A stretch of DNA of 64,000 bases from Sabellastarte sp. h YS-2021. Taxonomy: Eukaryota; Annelida; Polychaeta; Sabellida; Sabellidae. Below, one piece after another: positions 54,901-59,037 of the stretch. Position 1 is the first letter of the stretch, and each line of letters begins with the position of its first letter. The notes beneath the pieces are model-generated. The model was not told the DNA's origin. It was given only the letters and a program-made list of their open reading frames with translations, and made no database searches. The translations under genes were made by a program, and so were the position numbers. The stretch is taken from contig OZ024934.1 of assembly GCA_964017235.1 (NCBI GenBank), forward strand, positions 89,804,706-89,868,705, written 5' to 3'.

Positions 54901-57083
54901 TACATAACAAACAAAAATTATATATAATACAGTTTAAGACTTGTCACACTAAGCATTTCCAAATAACAGGGCAAAATACGGAAAAAATGTCAAAAAAGGC
55001 ACTTGGGTGAGTGTCTATGGCCCTCATACACAGGTTAAATGTCTACTAAAAACCTTGATTTTCGGCACATGTAAAAAGGACATAATAATGTATTCCCAGA
55101 TGGGATTTCAGCTCCATCAATCACATAGTTTAACAGTCACAGGGCTTAAAGGTGGTAAAAAGTCCAAAGTCGATGTGGCTTTCAAATTAAAGCTTCAGAC
55201 TTAAAATTTGTTACATACTAAGATTACACATAGAATATGTATCTAATAAAGTTTGAAACTTCTCAGACTTACCATTTCCAAGTTACAGAGCAAAATATGT
55301 GAAAAATGTCTTAAAAGTGTCACTCAGGTGGGTGTTTAAGGTCCTCATACACAGGTTAAATGTCTACTTGAAGCCTTGATTTTTGGCACATGTAAAAAGA
55401 ACATAATAATGTATTCCCAGATGAGATTTCAGCTCTATCAGTCACATAGTTTAACAGTCACAGGCCTTAAAATTGGCAAAAAGTCCAAATACTGGGTCTT
55501 TATGGGGCCTTCTAGAGACCTAAATGTGGCCTTTAAATTAAAGCTTCAGACTTAAAATTTGTCACATACTAAGATTACACATAGAATATACATCTAATAC
55601 AGTTTGAAACTTCTTAGACTTACCATTTCCAAGTTACAGGGAAAAATATGTGAAAAATGTCTAAAAATGGTCACTCGGGTGGGGATTTATGGTCTCATAC
55701 ACAGGTTAAATGTCTTCTTAAAGCCTTAGTTTTTGGCACATATAAAAATAACATACTAATATCTTCCCAGATAGGATTTGAGCTCTATCAGTCACATAGT
55801 TTGACAGTCACAGGGCTTAAAAGTAGCAAAAAGTCCAAATATTGGGTCTTTGGGAGCCTTTTAGAGACCTCAATTTGACCTTCAAAATTAAAGCTTCAGA
55901 CTTAAAATCTGTTACATACTAAGATTACACACAGAATATATATCTAATACAGTTTGAAACTTCTCAGACTTACCATTTCCAAGTTACAGGGAAAAAGATG
56001 TGAAAAATGTCTTATAAGGGTCACTCGGGTGGGTGTTTATGGTCCTGATACACAGGTTAACTGTCTATTAAAGGCCTAAATGTTGGGGCACATATAAGAA
56101 AACACATAGATATATTCCCAGATTATATTTAACTTAGATGAGAGACATAGTTTGAAAGCTACAGTGCTTGAAAGTGGCAAAAAGTGCATAAATTGGGTCT
56201 CTGTGGGCACTTTTGAGACCTTAAGTCGACCCCTTTGGGTAAACCTACAGCCCTAAAATTTTCTACAGACAAGGATTACATATCAAAGTTATACCTAGCG
56301 CAGTTTGAGACTCATCAGAATTACCACTTCCAAATTATAGGGCAAAATATATGAAAAGTATAGCAAAAAATCCCTAAGTGGGGGTATTTATGGGCCTCAA
56401 ACACAATTTTCTCCTCAACTTAAAGTCGTGATTTTCGGCACATGTACTAAGAACATATTAATGTGTTGTCAGGTAAAATTTCAGCCAGCTGAGCATCATA
56501 GTTTGTGACCTACAAGGCTCTAAGTGGCCAAAAGTCCAATTTCTGACCTTAAGGTGGCCATAAGTTCTTTTTTACTGGGAGTTTAAGGTCACCTTAAAAT
56601 AGGGATCTTCCTTTGGGCACCCTTAACATGTGTACCAAGTTTGAAAAAAAAATATTAATTTGTTTTTGAGTTATCGCGTCCACAAGGAAATTTCTACGGC
56701 GGCGGCGGTGGCGGTGGCGGCGGCGGCGCGACGGACCTGAATCCAATATATCCCCGACTTTCGTCTGGGGATATAATTACACAATATACACCAACACTCC
56801 TTTTATCTGAACTCCTGTCATCCAGATGTATAATTTTATGAACTCAATGGCACTCTCCCAAAATAACACTTTCCCTCTATTTCATACTCAATCACCTCTT
56901 TTATCACAAACTTTGTTTTATCCAAACTTTTTCTCTTCTCACAAATAATGGCAGTTATCATGTGCTCACCTCTGAGCCTGTTTCATCATTGCTTGAATCC
57001 ATAGCAACGTCTTCCTGCTCTGCATCACTCAAGTACACATCACTGTCAGGGCTACCATCAGTATTCATGTCACTAAACCTCAT
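1469..57083 (-). CDS. PHRF1: PHRF1 orthologue: RING + PHD finger, RS-rich, SRI-domain protein (whole gene, 25 coding exons)
   Basis: Seen: 25 exons with GT-AG borders and matching phases. From 5' to 3' they are 57083-56970, 52919-52799, 51755-51679, 50537-50394, 49905-49822, 49512-49293, 48093-47936, 43746-43634, 42973-42835, 42252-42050, 40390-40256, 39852-39722, 39145-39077, 38700-37762, 33051-32926, 32706-31229, 20727-20335, 19554-19369, 19213-19067, 18123-17919, 17619-17549, 12086-11994, 9605-9501, 2483-2355, 1615-1469. They total 5727 nt (1908 codons plus stop). Domains: acidic N-terminus, RING at about 120-160, PHD at about 201-245, basic linker at 307-400, acidic 570-880, RS about 990-1090, proline-rich 1150-1730, SRI-like about 1818-1895. 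Known: human PHRF1 has this order at about 1650 residues; it is a nuclear ubiquitin ligase whose SRI domain binds phosphorylated Pol II CTD. Uncertain: exon 2 acceptor, whether exon 1 holds the true start, and whether exon 9605-9501 is constitutive. Confidence 0.93.
1764..2190. mobile_element. hAT-type MITE (427 bp) in the last intron
   Basis: Flanked by a perfect 8-bp direct duplication CTTTCAGT (1756-1763 and 2191-2198), the hallmark of hAT insertions. The ends are imperfect inverted repeats (AGTGTTGGGAAT against AGTGGTAGAACG). It has no coding capacity. Confidence 0.7.
2355..2483 (-). CDS. PHRF1: PHRF1 exon 24: SRI-like domain, first half
   Basis: Encodes [18 protein letters not shown], then [18 protein letters not shown], then MRKAVPK. 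It is nearly collinear with human PHRF1 YMKKLHMQERAVEEVKLA and LKPFYQKREVTKEEYKDI. This domain, shared with SCAF1 and SCAF11, is the Set2-Rpb1-interaction type that binds the Pol II CTD. Acceptor TTTTTAG, donor AAG|GTGGGT, phase 0 at both ends. Confidence 0.96.
3671..3833 (-). mobile_element. SINE, 5'-truncated (no tRNA head)
   Basis: Flanked by a 13-bp direct repeat CATAAAGCATGGT (3658-3670 and 3834-3846). It shares the body with the fuller copy at 36820-37055 (GCTTTCAACACTGTACAGGT; CAGTACATACAGTTGGTCA) but lacks the tRNA-like head. That is 5' truncation as in target-primed reverse transcription. Confidence 0.8.
4660..4775 (+). repeat. Flanking repeat before the 48-bp array
   Basis: Contains GGGAGCATCAC ... 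CAAATTTGGGCATGATTGGG ... CTGGAGCA. A diverged copy follows the array at 7990-8090, and one diverged 48-bp unit (about 4621-4665) precedes this block. The array thus grew inside, or between, copies of a dispersed repeat. Confidence 0.7.
4870..7990 (+). repeat. 48-bp tandem array (about 65 units) with ~1.1-kb higher-order duplication
   Basis: The unit is CTCCAAAACTACTGTACAGA + TGGTTATGTTTGCTTGCTTA + CAGCCTAA (48 bp), with two main variants (AACTCC and AAATCC) and rarer CATAACTCC. Diagnostic variants recur about 1.1 kb apart: ACTCTAAAACTACTGTAAAG at 6049 and 7152, and the one-base-shorter ATCCAAACTACTG at 6241 and 7343. A block of about 23 units was therefore duplicated. A period of 16 codons keeps several frames open on both strands, which explains apparent proteins of up to about 750 residues; these are not genes. 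The array lies inside the PHRF1 intron between exons 24 and 23. Confidence 0.95.
7990..8095 (+). repeat. Flanking repeat after the 48-bp array
   Basis: Diverged copy of 4660-4775: AGAGAGCATCAGAACTGC, CAAATTTGGGCATAATCGGG, TCTGGAGCAATG. Confidence 0.7.
8096..9434. other. Intron sequence, no recognisable feature
   Basis: AT-rich, with only short open frames and no exon-like segment with paired splice sites in a usable phase. I see no repeat shared with the rest of the window. Confidence 0.4.
9435..9440 (-). terminator. Candidate intronic polyadenylation signal after exon 23
   Basis: AATAAA on the gene strand, 61 nt beyond the donor of exon 23 and 49 nt beyond the in-frame TGA at 9491-9489. 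The placement suits an alternative last exon. The motif is short and may be chance in AT-rich DNA. Confidence 0.35.
9501..9605 (-). CDS. PHRF1: PHRF1 exon 23: cassette or alternative terminal exon
   Basis: 35 codons, phase 0 at both ends: [18 protein letters not shown]... then [16 protein letters not shown]. Acceptor TTGTCCACAG, donor AAG|GTAGTC. Read past the donor, the frame adds VVI and stops at 9489, with AATAAA (minus strand) at 9440-9435. It could therefore be a skipped cassette, a constitutive exon, or the last exon of a short isoform without the SRI domain. I recognise no human counterpart. Confidence 0.7.
9606..11993. other. Intron 22 with a possible old repeat relic
   Basis: Mostly featureless AT-rich DNA. 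About 11090-11560 recalls the interior of the large Helentron-like family (repeated 'ATTAATATTTGGACTTTAA', 'TTAAAAAGTCAG', serial GGACTTTAA phrases), so it may be a decayed relative. It has no clear ends. Confidence 0.35.
11994..12086 (-). CDS. PHRF1: PHRF1 exon 22: VQFxLQG motif
   Basis: 31 codons, phase 0 at both ends: [19 protein letters not shown]..., ending QRPKEK. The start matches human PHRF1 VQFILQGSLPLVG, which lies a little before the SRI domain. Acceptor CAAAATAG (weak pyrimidine tract), donor AAG|GTTTGT. Joined directly to exon 24 it gives [13 protein letters not shown], close to human KKEE-YMKKLHMQ. Confidence 0.88.
12640..12925 (+). repeat. 169-bp repeat family, left copies
   Basis: About 1.7 diverged units with the phrases TAGCACGGTTTTCGAGATAT, AAGCATTTTTGTGTTTTGCA and AAATGGCCACCATTTTTGGG. 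They are the same family as 15117-15955, so the 133-bp array lies between two blocks of this repeat. Confidence 0.85.
13008..15118 (+). repeat. 133-bp tandem array (about 16 units)
   Basis: The unit runs GTGAAAGCTCTCCCAAAAGT ... TTGGCTATCTGCAATACTTT ... GCTATGGGTCTGAAACTTCA. Starts at 13141, 13274, 13406 and 13539 give a 132-134-bp period. Each unit has a small palindrome ACTCATTTTGAGT. Units are very similar, pointing to recent amplification or homogenisation. No coding potential. Confidence 0.95.
15117..15955 (+). repeat. 169-bp tandem array (about 5 units)
   Basis: The same open frame restarts at 15265, 15434, 15603 and 15772, an exact 169-bp period. The unit contains AAATGGCCGCCATTTTTGGC, ACTCTGCAGAGATACCCTG and TTTCGTCGAAATCGCTCTAT. 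The frame is lost at the array edge, so it is not a gene. Confidence 0.95.
16330..16351. repeat. Terminal hairpin of family B element
   Basis: AAGCGTCCC, loop TTGC, GGGACGCTT: a perfect 9-bp stem next to the 3' end. It matches AAGCGTCCC at 12571-12579 near the 5' end. Confidence 0.85.
16729..17215 (+). repeat. 213-bp tandem duplication in intron 21
   Basis: ATGGGTTTTCACTGCATTCT begins at 16731 and again at 16944. Both copies run through GGCCCCATTCAAAAACCTAT; the second copy carries an extra ~90 bp before that phrase. Not coding. Confidence 0.85.
17549..17619 (-). CDS. PHRF1: PHRF1 exon 21: Lys/Glu-rich
   Basis: A 71-nt exon encoding (E)[18 protein letters not shown] and then EKKPK. Phase 1 in, phase 0 out; acceptor TTTTTACAG, donor AAG|GTACGA. 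Confidence 0.85.
17919..18123 (-). CDS. PHRF1: PHRF1 exon 20: Pro-rich then acidic
   Basis: Encodes [18 protein letters not shown]..., then acidic [18 protein letters not shown] and [19 protein letters not shown]. It resembles the human PHRF1 stretch with LDYGDSVE and DSSPERDFPLKP. Acceptor GTGTGCAG, donor AAAAG|GTGAGA, phase 1 out. Confidence 0.9.
18642..19022. mobile_element. hAT-type MITE (381 bp)
   Basis: An 8-bp target duplication ATTATTAG lies at 18634-18641 and 19023-19030. The ends are inverted repeats: TAATGCTGCGACG on the left and TAGTGCTGTGAAA as the reverse complement of the right end. It sits 37 bp downstream of exon 19's donor, inside the intron. Confidence 0.8.
19067..19213 (-). 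CDS. PHRF1: PHRF1 exon 19: Pro-rich
   Basis: 49 codons, phase 0 at both ends: [18 protein letters not shown], then [12 protein letters not shown], then [16 protein letters not shown]. Acceptor CCTTTTCAG, donor AAG|GTAAGA. It is overlapped by open frames on the other strand that have no splice support. Confidence 0.9.
19369..19554 (-). CDS. PHRF1: PHRF1 exon 18: Pro-rich, ends in ISNILNAQ
   Basis: 62 codons, phase 0 at both ends: [18 protein letters not shown], then [20 protein letters not shown], then [16 protein letters not shown]. The last part looks helical and continues into exon 19 as [10 protein letters not shown]. Acceptor ATATTACAG, donor CAG|GTGAGT. Confidence 0.9.
20335..20727 (-). 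CDS. PHRF1: PHRF1 exon 17: Pro/Gln-rich
   Basis: 131 codons: [20 protein letters not shown]..., with [18 protein letters not shown] and [16 protein letters not shown]. Phase 0 at both ends (acceptor TATTTACAG, donor CAG|GTAGGT). It lies after a 10.5-kb intron packed with repeats. No catalytic motif; probably disordered. Confidence 0.9.
20877..21203. mobile_element. Palindromic fold-back element (327 bp)
   Basis: Perfect or near-perfect 62-bp inverted repeats at 20877-20938 and 21142-21203, starting TGTAACAAATTTTATTG. Both arms contain GAGGATAAGGTAAGTATTT. The interior (about 20932-21112) is the inverse of 26490-26665. It lies directly against the larger inverted-repeat element. Confidence 0.8.
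24290..24985 (+). repeat. ~155-bp tandem duplication split by a MITE
   Basis: 24296-24442 and 24825-24978 share TTTCCTGGTACCAAAA, AACCTAGGAAATCGATATCA and GGTTTGAACCCAATACTGGT. Removing the MITE at 24443-24812 and one target-site copy makes the two copies adjacent. Confidence 0.85.
24443..24812. mobile_element. hAT-type MITE (370 bp), TAGGGCAGGGTCGGTA ends
   Basis: Perfect 16-bp terminal inverted repeats TAGGGCAGGGTCGGTA and TACCGACCCTGCCCTA, with an 8-bp target duplication GTATATGG at 24435-24442 and 24813-24820. Its internal phrases (TCGATACCGAGATACCGG) resemble the elements at 57814 and 61435. Confidence 0.9.
27285..31034 (+). mobile_element. Helentron-like non-autonomous element, family A copy 1 (long form, 3.75 kb)
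   Basis: Starts ACTAGATTGGGCCAACTCGG and ends GGGGATATAAT. ATATCCCCAGAC at 27312-27323 is inverted at the 3' end inside a hairpin (ATATCCCCGAC-TTTC-GTCTGGGGATAT, 31005-31031). I see no target duplication. The interior holds a LINE 3' fragment, about five ~350-bp diverged tandem units (phase points at 29176, 29523, 29874, 30223, 30576) and (CGG) about 16 at 30936-30983. The insertion lies in PHRF1 intron 16, antisense to the gene, 195 bp from exon 16's donor. Confidence 0.65.
28104..28649 (-). pseudogene. LINE reverse-transcriptase C-terminal fragment inside family A copy 1
   Basis: An open frame of 115 codons (28649-28302) with a Cys/His-type end motif, [19 protein letters not shown] followed by IRMKYF. 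This C-terminal motif is seen in several invertebrate LINE polyproteins. There is no RT or endonuclease domain. The same fragment occurs in copy 3 with only two residue differences I could see, and is absent from copies 2, 4 and 5. Confidence 0.6.
31229..32706 (-). CDS. PHRF1: PHRF1 exon 16: RS domain and proline-rich region
   Basis: The largest exon (1478 nt, residues about 925-1417). It holds a long RS domain at about 990-1090 (repeated [24 protein letters not shown]), a poly-Pro stretch ([15 protein letters not shown]) near 1153-1171, and further P-rich sequence ending GGIMLQ. RS domains mediate contacts among splicing factors and are phosphorylated by SR kinases. Acceptor TTCCATAG, donor CAG|GTAAGG, phase 0 out. 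The frame stays open above 32596 back to the acceptor, so this is not a gene start. Confidence 0.95.
32926..33051 (-). CDS. PHRF1: PHRF1 exon 15
   Basis: Encodes [18 protein letters not shown]... then [18 protein letters not shown]. It continues the acidic region and joins exon 16 through the split codon G|AT. Acceptor AACAAAG, donor ACAG|GTAAGA, phase 1 at both ends. Confidence 0.88.
33571..36810 (+). mobile_element. Helentron-like family A copy 2 (short form, 3.24 kb)
   Basis: Same ends and hairpin as copy 1. It lacks the LINE fragment; the deletion joins GGGTGGGGGATG to CATAAATGGTAAAC. (CGG)n is only about three units. It lies in PHRF1 intron 14, antisense to the gene. Confidence 0.65.
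36820..37055 (-). mobile_element. tRNA-headed SINE (fullest copy)
   Basis: On the minus strand the head reads like a tRNA: A box TGGCAGAGTGG (complement of 37027-37037) and B box GGTTCGATTCC (complement of 36985-36995). These are Pol III promoter elements. The body follows and the 3' end is AAATAAATAAATG-like. Flanking direct repeat AGTAGCAT at 36812-36819 and 37056-37063. It inserted at the very end of family A copy 2. Confidence 0.85.
37064..37761. other. Intron sequence, nothing recognised
   Basis: AT-rich DNA before exon 14's donor. No repeats shared with the window and no paired splice sites. Confidence 0.4.
37762..38700 (-). CDS. PHRF1: PHRF1 exon 14: large acidic exon with two EYDPxxPTN motifs
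   Basis: A 939-nt exon coding a low-complexity region rich in E, D, S, N, Q and T. It has two copies of EYDP(F/C)(E/D)PTN(E/D)SE at about 687-698 and 730-741; human PHRF1 has one VYDPSDPTGSDS motif. Acceptor AAACAG, donor CAAG|GTATGT, phase 1 at both ends. An embedded poly-Asp run (DDDDDDGD) comes from an ATC/GAT microsatellite. Probably intrinsically disordered. Confidence 0.93.
39077..39145 (-). CDS. PHRF1: PHRF1 exon 13 (short)
   Basis: A 69-nt exon encoding (G)[18 protein letters not shown].... I chose the acceptor TTTTGTTGAAG at 39146 over the nearer TTGCAG at 39135. Only the former joins exon 12 in phase and restores RDGSL, as in human PHRF1. Donor ACAG|GTCTGT, phase 1. Confidence 0.8.
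39722..39852 (-). CDS. PHRF1: PHRF1 exon 12: DLLG...ICRDG conserved block
   Basis: Encodes [17 protein letters not shown], then [18 protein letters not shown], then NVTICRDG. This aligns with the human block PDLLGSILSGQSLLML...VIIHRDGSL. Acceptor TTTTTCAG, donor GATG|GTCAGT, phase 1 out. Confidence 0.93.
40256..40390 (-). CDS. PHRF1: PHRF1 exon 11
   Basis: Encodes [18 protein letters not shown] then [19 protein letters not shown]. It continues the exon 10 motif (DHF-SGDSDPE) and leads into exon 12 through a split AA|G Lys codon. Acceptor TTTTGCAG, donor GAA|GTAAGA. The more obvious open frame over these bases is a shadow; only this frame fits the phases on both sides. Confidence 0.9.
40391..42049. 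repeat. Intron 10 with a ~263-bp tandem repeat relic
   Basis: About 41295-41515 and 41516-41795 are diverged tandem copies (CGCATTTTTACTTTATATT at 41434; CACATTTTTACTTTATATT at 41694). A further copy lies at about 48935-49205. Shared phrases are TTCGCAAAGAATATT, GAAAGCCATTTCCAGTT and CTGCCTCATGTACGCC. The rest of the intron is featureless. Confidence 0.7.
42050..42252 (-). CDS. PHRF1: PHRF1 exon 10: conserved SLSIFG-type segment
   Basis: Encodes [15 protein letters not shown]... and [17 protein letters not shown]. These align with human PHRF1 SRIARTLGLRRPV and ASLSLFGDPYELDPF. Acceptor TATTACAG, donor TTCAG|GTGAGT, phase 2 out. Confidence 0.94.
42835..42973 (-). CDS. PHRF1: PHRF1 exon 9: Lys/Arg-rich linker
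   Basis: A 46-residue stretch of almost continuous K, R, T and S ([18 protein letters not shown]...), probably including nuclear localisation signals. Phase 2 in, phase 0 out; acceptor TACACAG, donor AAG|GTGGGC. The equivalent human region is likewise basic. Confidence 0.92.
43634..43746 (-). CDS. PHRF1: PHRF1 exon 8: start of basic linker
   Basis: Encodes [18 protein letters not shown] and then [17 protein letters not shown]. This is the shift from a short acidic stretch to the basic K/R region and matches the human TPARRKRKTRRRKK part. Acceptor TCGCAG, donor CCAG|GTCTGG, phase 2 out. Confidence 0.92.
44136..47852 (+). mobile_element. Helentron-like family A copy 3 (long form, 3.72 kb)
   Basis: Nearly identical to copy 1 over its length, including the LINE fragment, with about five CGG units. 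It ends 84 bp from exon 7's donor in PHRF1 intron 7, antisense to the gene. Confidence 0.65.
44955..45500 (-). pseudogene. LINE C-terminal fragment inside family A copy 3
   Basis: Second copy of the 115-codon open frame (45500-45153) with the [14 protein letters not shown] motif. It is intact and differs from copy 1 at two residues (Thr/Ala before CKLC and Val/Leu near the end). Confidence 0.6.
47936..48093 (-). CDS. PHRF1: PHRF1 exon 7: conserved Arg-rich segment after PHD
   Basis: Encodes [18 protein letters not shown]... then [20 protein letters not shown]..., which aligns with the TRAIARTRQSERVRATVNR segment of human PHRF1. Acceptor TTGCAG, donor GAG|GTAGTG, phase 0 out. The last base lies 84 bp from the 3' end of repeat copy 3. 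Confidence 0.92.
48880..49215. repeat. Dispersed repeat shared with 41515-41795
   Basis: Matches across about 270 bp with many substitutions (CTGGCAAAAATAACAAAATTC, GGGAACCGGTAATTGAAAAC). Lies in intron 6 just downstream of the PHD exon. Confidence 0.7.
49293..49512 (-). CDS. PHRF1: PHRF1 exon 6: PHD finger
   Basis: Holds a complete C4HC3 PHD finger: C201, C204, C216, C219, H224, C227, C242, C245, with the conserved W240 in GEWFCPDC and the signature [19 protein letters not shown] fingers of this type read histone H3 tails; the PHRF1 PHD is reported to bind methylated H3. Acceptor TTTCAG, donor ATAG|GTACTG, phase 1 out. Confidence 0.97.
49822..49905 (-). CDS. PHRF1: PHRF1 exon 5: end of RING finger
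   Basis: Encodes [13 protein letters not shown] and onward. The last RING pair is C157 ... D160, so Asp replaces the usual eighth Cys, as in human PHRF1 (CPVD). The 28-codon exon is phase 0 at both ends and continues as VVYKR|IPVED into the PHD exon, matching the human RKIPVE junction. Confidence 0.95.
50394..50537 (-). CDS. PHRF1: PHRF1 exon 4: RING finger, first part
   Basis: Encodes the first six zinc ligands of the RING: CPVC (about C120, C123), then C138, H140, C143, C146 in [16 protein letters not shown]. This is the C-x2-C ... C-x-H-x2-C-x2-C pattern of RING-HC ubiquitin ligases, and the sequence closely follows vertebrate PHRF1. Acceptor CACTAG, donor CAG|GTATGA, phase 0 at both ends. 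Confidence 0.95.
50538..51678. other. Intron 3 with an 80-bp duplication and a poly-G tract
   Basis: An 80-bp direct duplication lies at about 51326-51486 (TTTCTGTTTTTCATTGTGTT ... AAACGGTACCTCCATTACAA), with a single C/T difference seen. A G tract of about 23 bases is at 51597-51619. Otherwise nothing recognised. Confidence 0.75.
51679..51755 (-). CDS. PHRF1: PHRF1 exon 3: acidic linker
   Basis: A 77-nt exon (phase 1 in, phase 0 out) encoding [16 protein letters not shown] and onward, between acceptor ATTCACAG and donor GTACAG. It joins the acidic N-terminus to the RING exon in frame. Confidence 0.85.
52029..52220 (-). mobile_element. tRNA-headed SINE, diverged copy
   Basis: Carries the body (GTACAGGTCAT, AAACCAGTACATACAGTTGG) and a decayed head (GGGTTTGACC, CCTCAGAGGTGGGATGCGAG). 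Short flanking repeat AACTGCA at 52022-52028 and 52221-52227. Confidence 0.75.
52799..52919 (-). CDS. PHRF1: PHRF1 exon 2: acidic Ser/Glu/Asp region
   Basis: Encodes a D/E/S run ([16 protein letters not shown]...) and ends with donor GAAG|GTTTG in phase 1, matching exon 3. The acceptor is uncertain. CAG|ATCAAT at 52919 and CAG|CAGAGT at 52889 are both phase 0 and differ by ten residues. The acidic stretch before the RING is typical of PHRF1. Confidence 0.75.
52955..53560 (+). repeat. Decayed repeat related to the family B left flank
   Basis: ACTGCTGCAGTGGTTATCTCCCGCC resembles 12920-12945 (ACTGCCGCGGTGTGTATCTCCCGCC). GGGAGATATAAGGC and GGTGGCCATTTTGTTTT each occur twice. It abuts family A copy 4. 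No gene seen. Confidence 0.45.
53567..56777 (+). mobile_element. Helentron-like family A copy 4 (short form, 3.21 kb)
   Basis: Same ends and hairpin. It lacks the LINE fragment with a larger deletion than copy 2 (GAGGTGGGG joined to ATAAATGG), and also lacks about 30 bp at 55168. The CGG tract carries GGT interruptions. It ends 193 bp from exon 1's donor in intron 1, antisense to the gene. Confidence 0.65.
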
Positions 57084-57091
57084 GACTGCCA
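56970..57091 (-). CDS. PHRF1: PHRF1 exon 1: start codon and acidic N-terminus
   Basis: The ATG is at 57083-57081, followed by 38 acidic codons ([16 protein letters not shown]...) rich in D, E and S, as expected for the PHRF1 N-terminus. The donor GTGAGC follows a GAG codon (phase 0). An acceptor-like pyrimidine tract ending TTTACATAG lies just upstream at about 57093, so the first eight bases are probably 5' UTR of an exon joined to an upstream non-coding exon I cannot locate. No promoter motif is convincing. Confidence 0.75.
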
Positions 57092-57309
57092 CTATGTAAA
57101 CAAAAGAGAATCTCCATGTGTATTAATGTTGATGAATTTACTTTCAAAAGAACACATCAACTCCCATTTAAATAATGTACGCATTTTGATGATAATATTT
57201 CCCCCTCTATTCTATCTTATACTTTTATAGCATTTAATCTCTGTCAAGGTACACTCTAAAGTGCAACACCACAACCAAATCAATAATCATCATTCCATAG
57301 ACATAGCCA

Positions 57310-57663
57310 CAGAGACGCCGGATAGTTTATACGCTAAGGTGGGGAAGCCTTCTTGAAGAGATGAGATTTTAGCTTTTTTTTCTGAAACAGGAAGAGTTGG
57401 GGCAGAATGAACACCATCTGGTAAATCATTCCAAACTTTGGCAGCATCAACAGCAAAGCTGCGGCTGAAGGTTTTTTCTTATTTATGTACACTACAGATG
57501 CATAATATTGAGGAATCTCCAGGAACCTTTTACCTGGACGGTTGTATCTTGTGCCATATCTTCCAGAATTAATAGACAAAAAGAGGACAGAAATAGCTGG
57601 GATGACCACTGTGAAGAAACTTATAAACCAAAGTTGCAGCTTAAAGTGCCACAAACATCTCAT
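57310..57663 (-). pseudogene. LINE 3'-end remnant
   Basis: The minus-strand frames read YNRPGKRFL and, in an adjacent frame, the familiar LINE polyprotein tail of the form 'AAKVWNDLP ... F(R/Q)KKLKSHLF'; LKSHLFKKASPP is visible at the end. At least one frameshift separates the parts. It lies just upstream of the first coding exon. Confidence 0.6.
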
Positions 57664-57813
57664 GACACCAAATTTGAAATATTAATGTATGCCCATAGGT
57701 TACCAAAACAGCTGACTTAAAGATGACAGTATGTTTAAGTTAACTTTCTAACTGGCATTGGCAGCTTTATCTTATATAAGATATAAAGTCTTCCTTATGA
57801 TGTTAGTAAATAC

Positions 57814-58312
57814 TAGGGATGGGTCAGTATGGAAAATATGTACATCAGGAGGTCACCAATGCAAAACCGTATCGACTCCGGGACTTCGCGTTTTAGTACA
57901 TCCCAATCAAACATGGATGTTTCGTATTCACAAATCGTAATAAAAGTGGCCAAATGGACGAAATATGAGATGCAAGCTTATCATTTCTTCAGATTTCTTG
58001 TTAGTTTCCAATTTTTAAAGTTTTCCTTCAGTTATACGAGCTGACAAGCGAGATTGAGGTAATAAATAGTTGTAAAAGAAACATGGCAGTTCTGCTCAAC
58101 GTAACTGCTATTATACTGTAAAAAGTCTGCAAGTGAATGAAAATTGGGGATAAAAGCTTATATTTTTTTCAGATTTTGGGTGTGTTTCTTATATTTTAAC
58201 TCTTCCTTCCATTATATGTGCCGACAAGCGAAATGGCGGTTGTAAAATCTCATCATGGTATTTCAGTAATTGCTCTCGATACCGAGATGCCAGACCTACC
58301 GACCCATCCCTA
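57814..58312. mobile_element. hAT-type MITE (499 bp), TAGGGATGGGTC ends
   Basis: Ends TAGGGATGGGTCAGTA and TACCGACCCATCCCTA (one or two mismatches when inverted), with an 8-bp target duplication GTAAATAC at 57806-57813 and 58313-58320. Non-coding. Confidence 0.88.
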
Positions 58313-58601
58313 GTAAATACGAGTAGTTACTGATCAAAATCAAAAAAAAAAAAAAAATTTCAGTAAATATGTGTATTTACTGATTTCACATATTTAGTGT
58401 AACATACACATACCAGCACTGCACTCTGGCCATGCTTTTGTAAGCACCACTCGACTATCTAACGTTGTCGCTAATTAAATTGCTAATATGTTGTATTGAG
58501 GTAAACTTTCTCCATTCTCCATTAAAACCCAATAATTGGTCTAATTTTATTGCTTTATACCAATTTCCAACAATATTTTCCTTATTTTAGCACTTTTCTC
58601 C

Positions 58602-59018
58602 AGGAATGGGTCAGCATGAAAAATATGTACAGCGGGAGGTCACCAATGCAAAACCGTACAGATGTCGGGATTCCCCAACCAATCATGGACGTTTCTTCTT
58701 AACAACATTGCAATAAAATTCCCTTCTAAAAGCACACAATATGGGTTAAAAGTGTGTAATTTCTTCAGATTTCTGGTTTGTTTCTAGAGTGCAGCAATCC
58801 GTACTGTAGCATATTTTCTACGGAACGGTTTTACCATACCGCAACCACGCCCAATTCATTAAAAATATTGAGGAAATTCACAGAATTCCATGGTAGTTTC
58901 CAACATTCAAACGGCTGAAACCAATATAAATATATTAATTCACGAGTTGTGGATACAAATTAGCGGTAAAGAGTTCTTATGTCACGAGTTGCACGTAAAT
59001 CATGTTACCGACCCTGCC
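58602..59018. mobile_element. Decayed member of the same MITE family
   Basis: Left end AGGAATGGGTCAGCATG and right end TACCGACCCTGCCCT resemble the family, and the interior shares GGGAGGTCACCAATGCAAAA with 57814-58312. No target duplication is evident, so it may be old or a recombinant. Confidence 0.55.
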
Positions 59019-59037
59019 CTTATTAATACTAATTATT

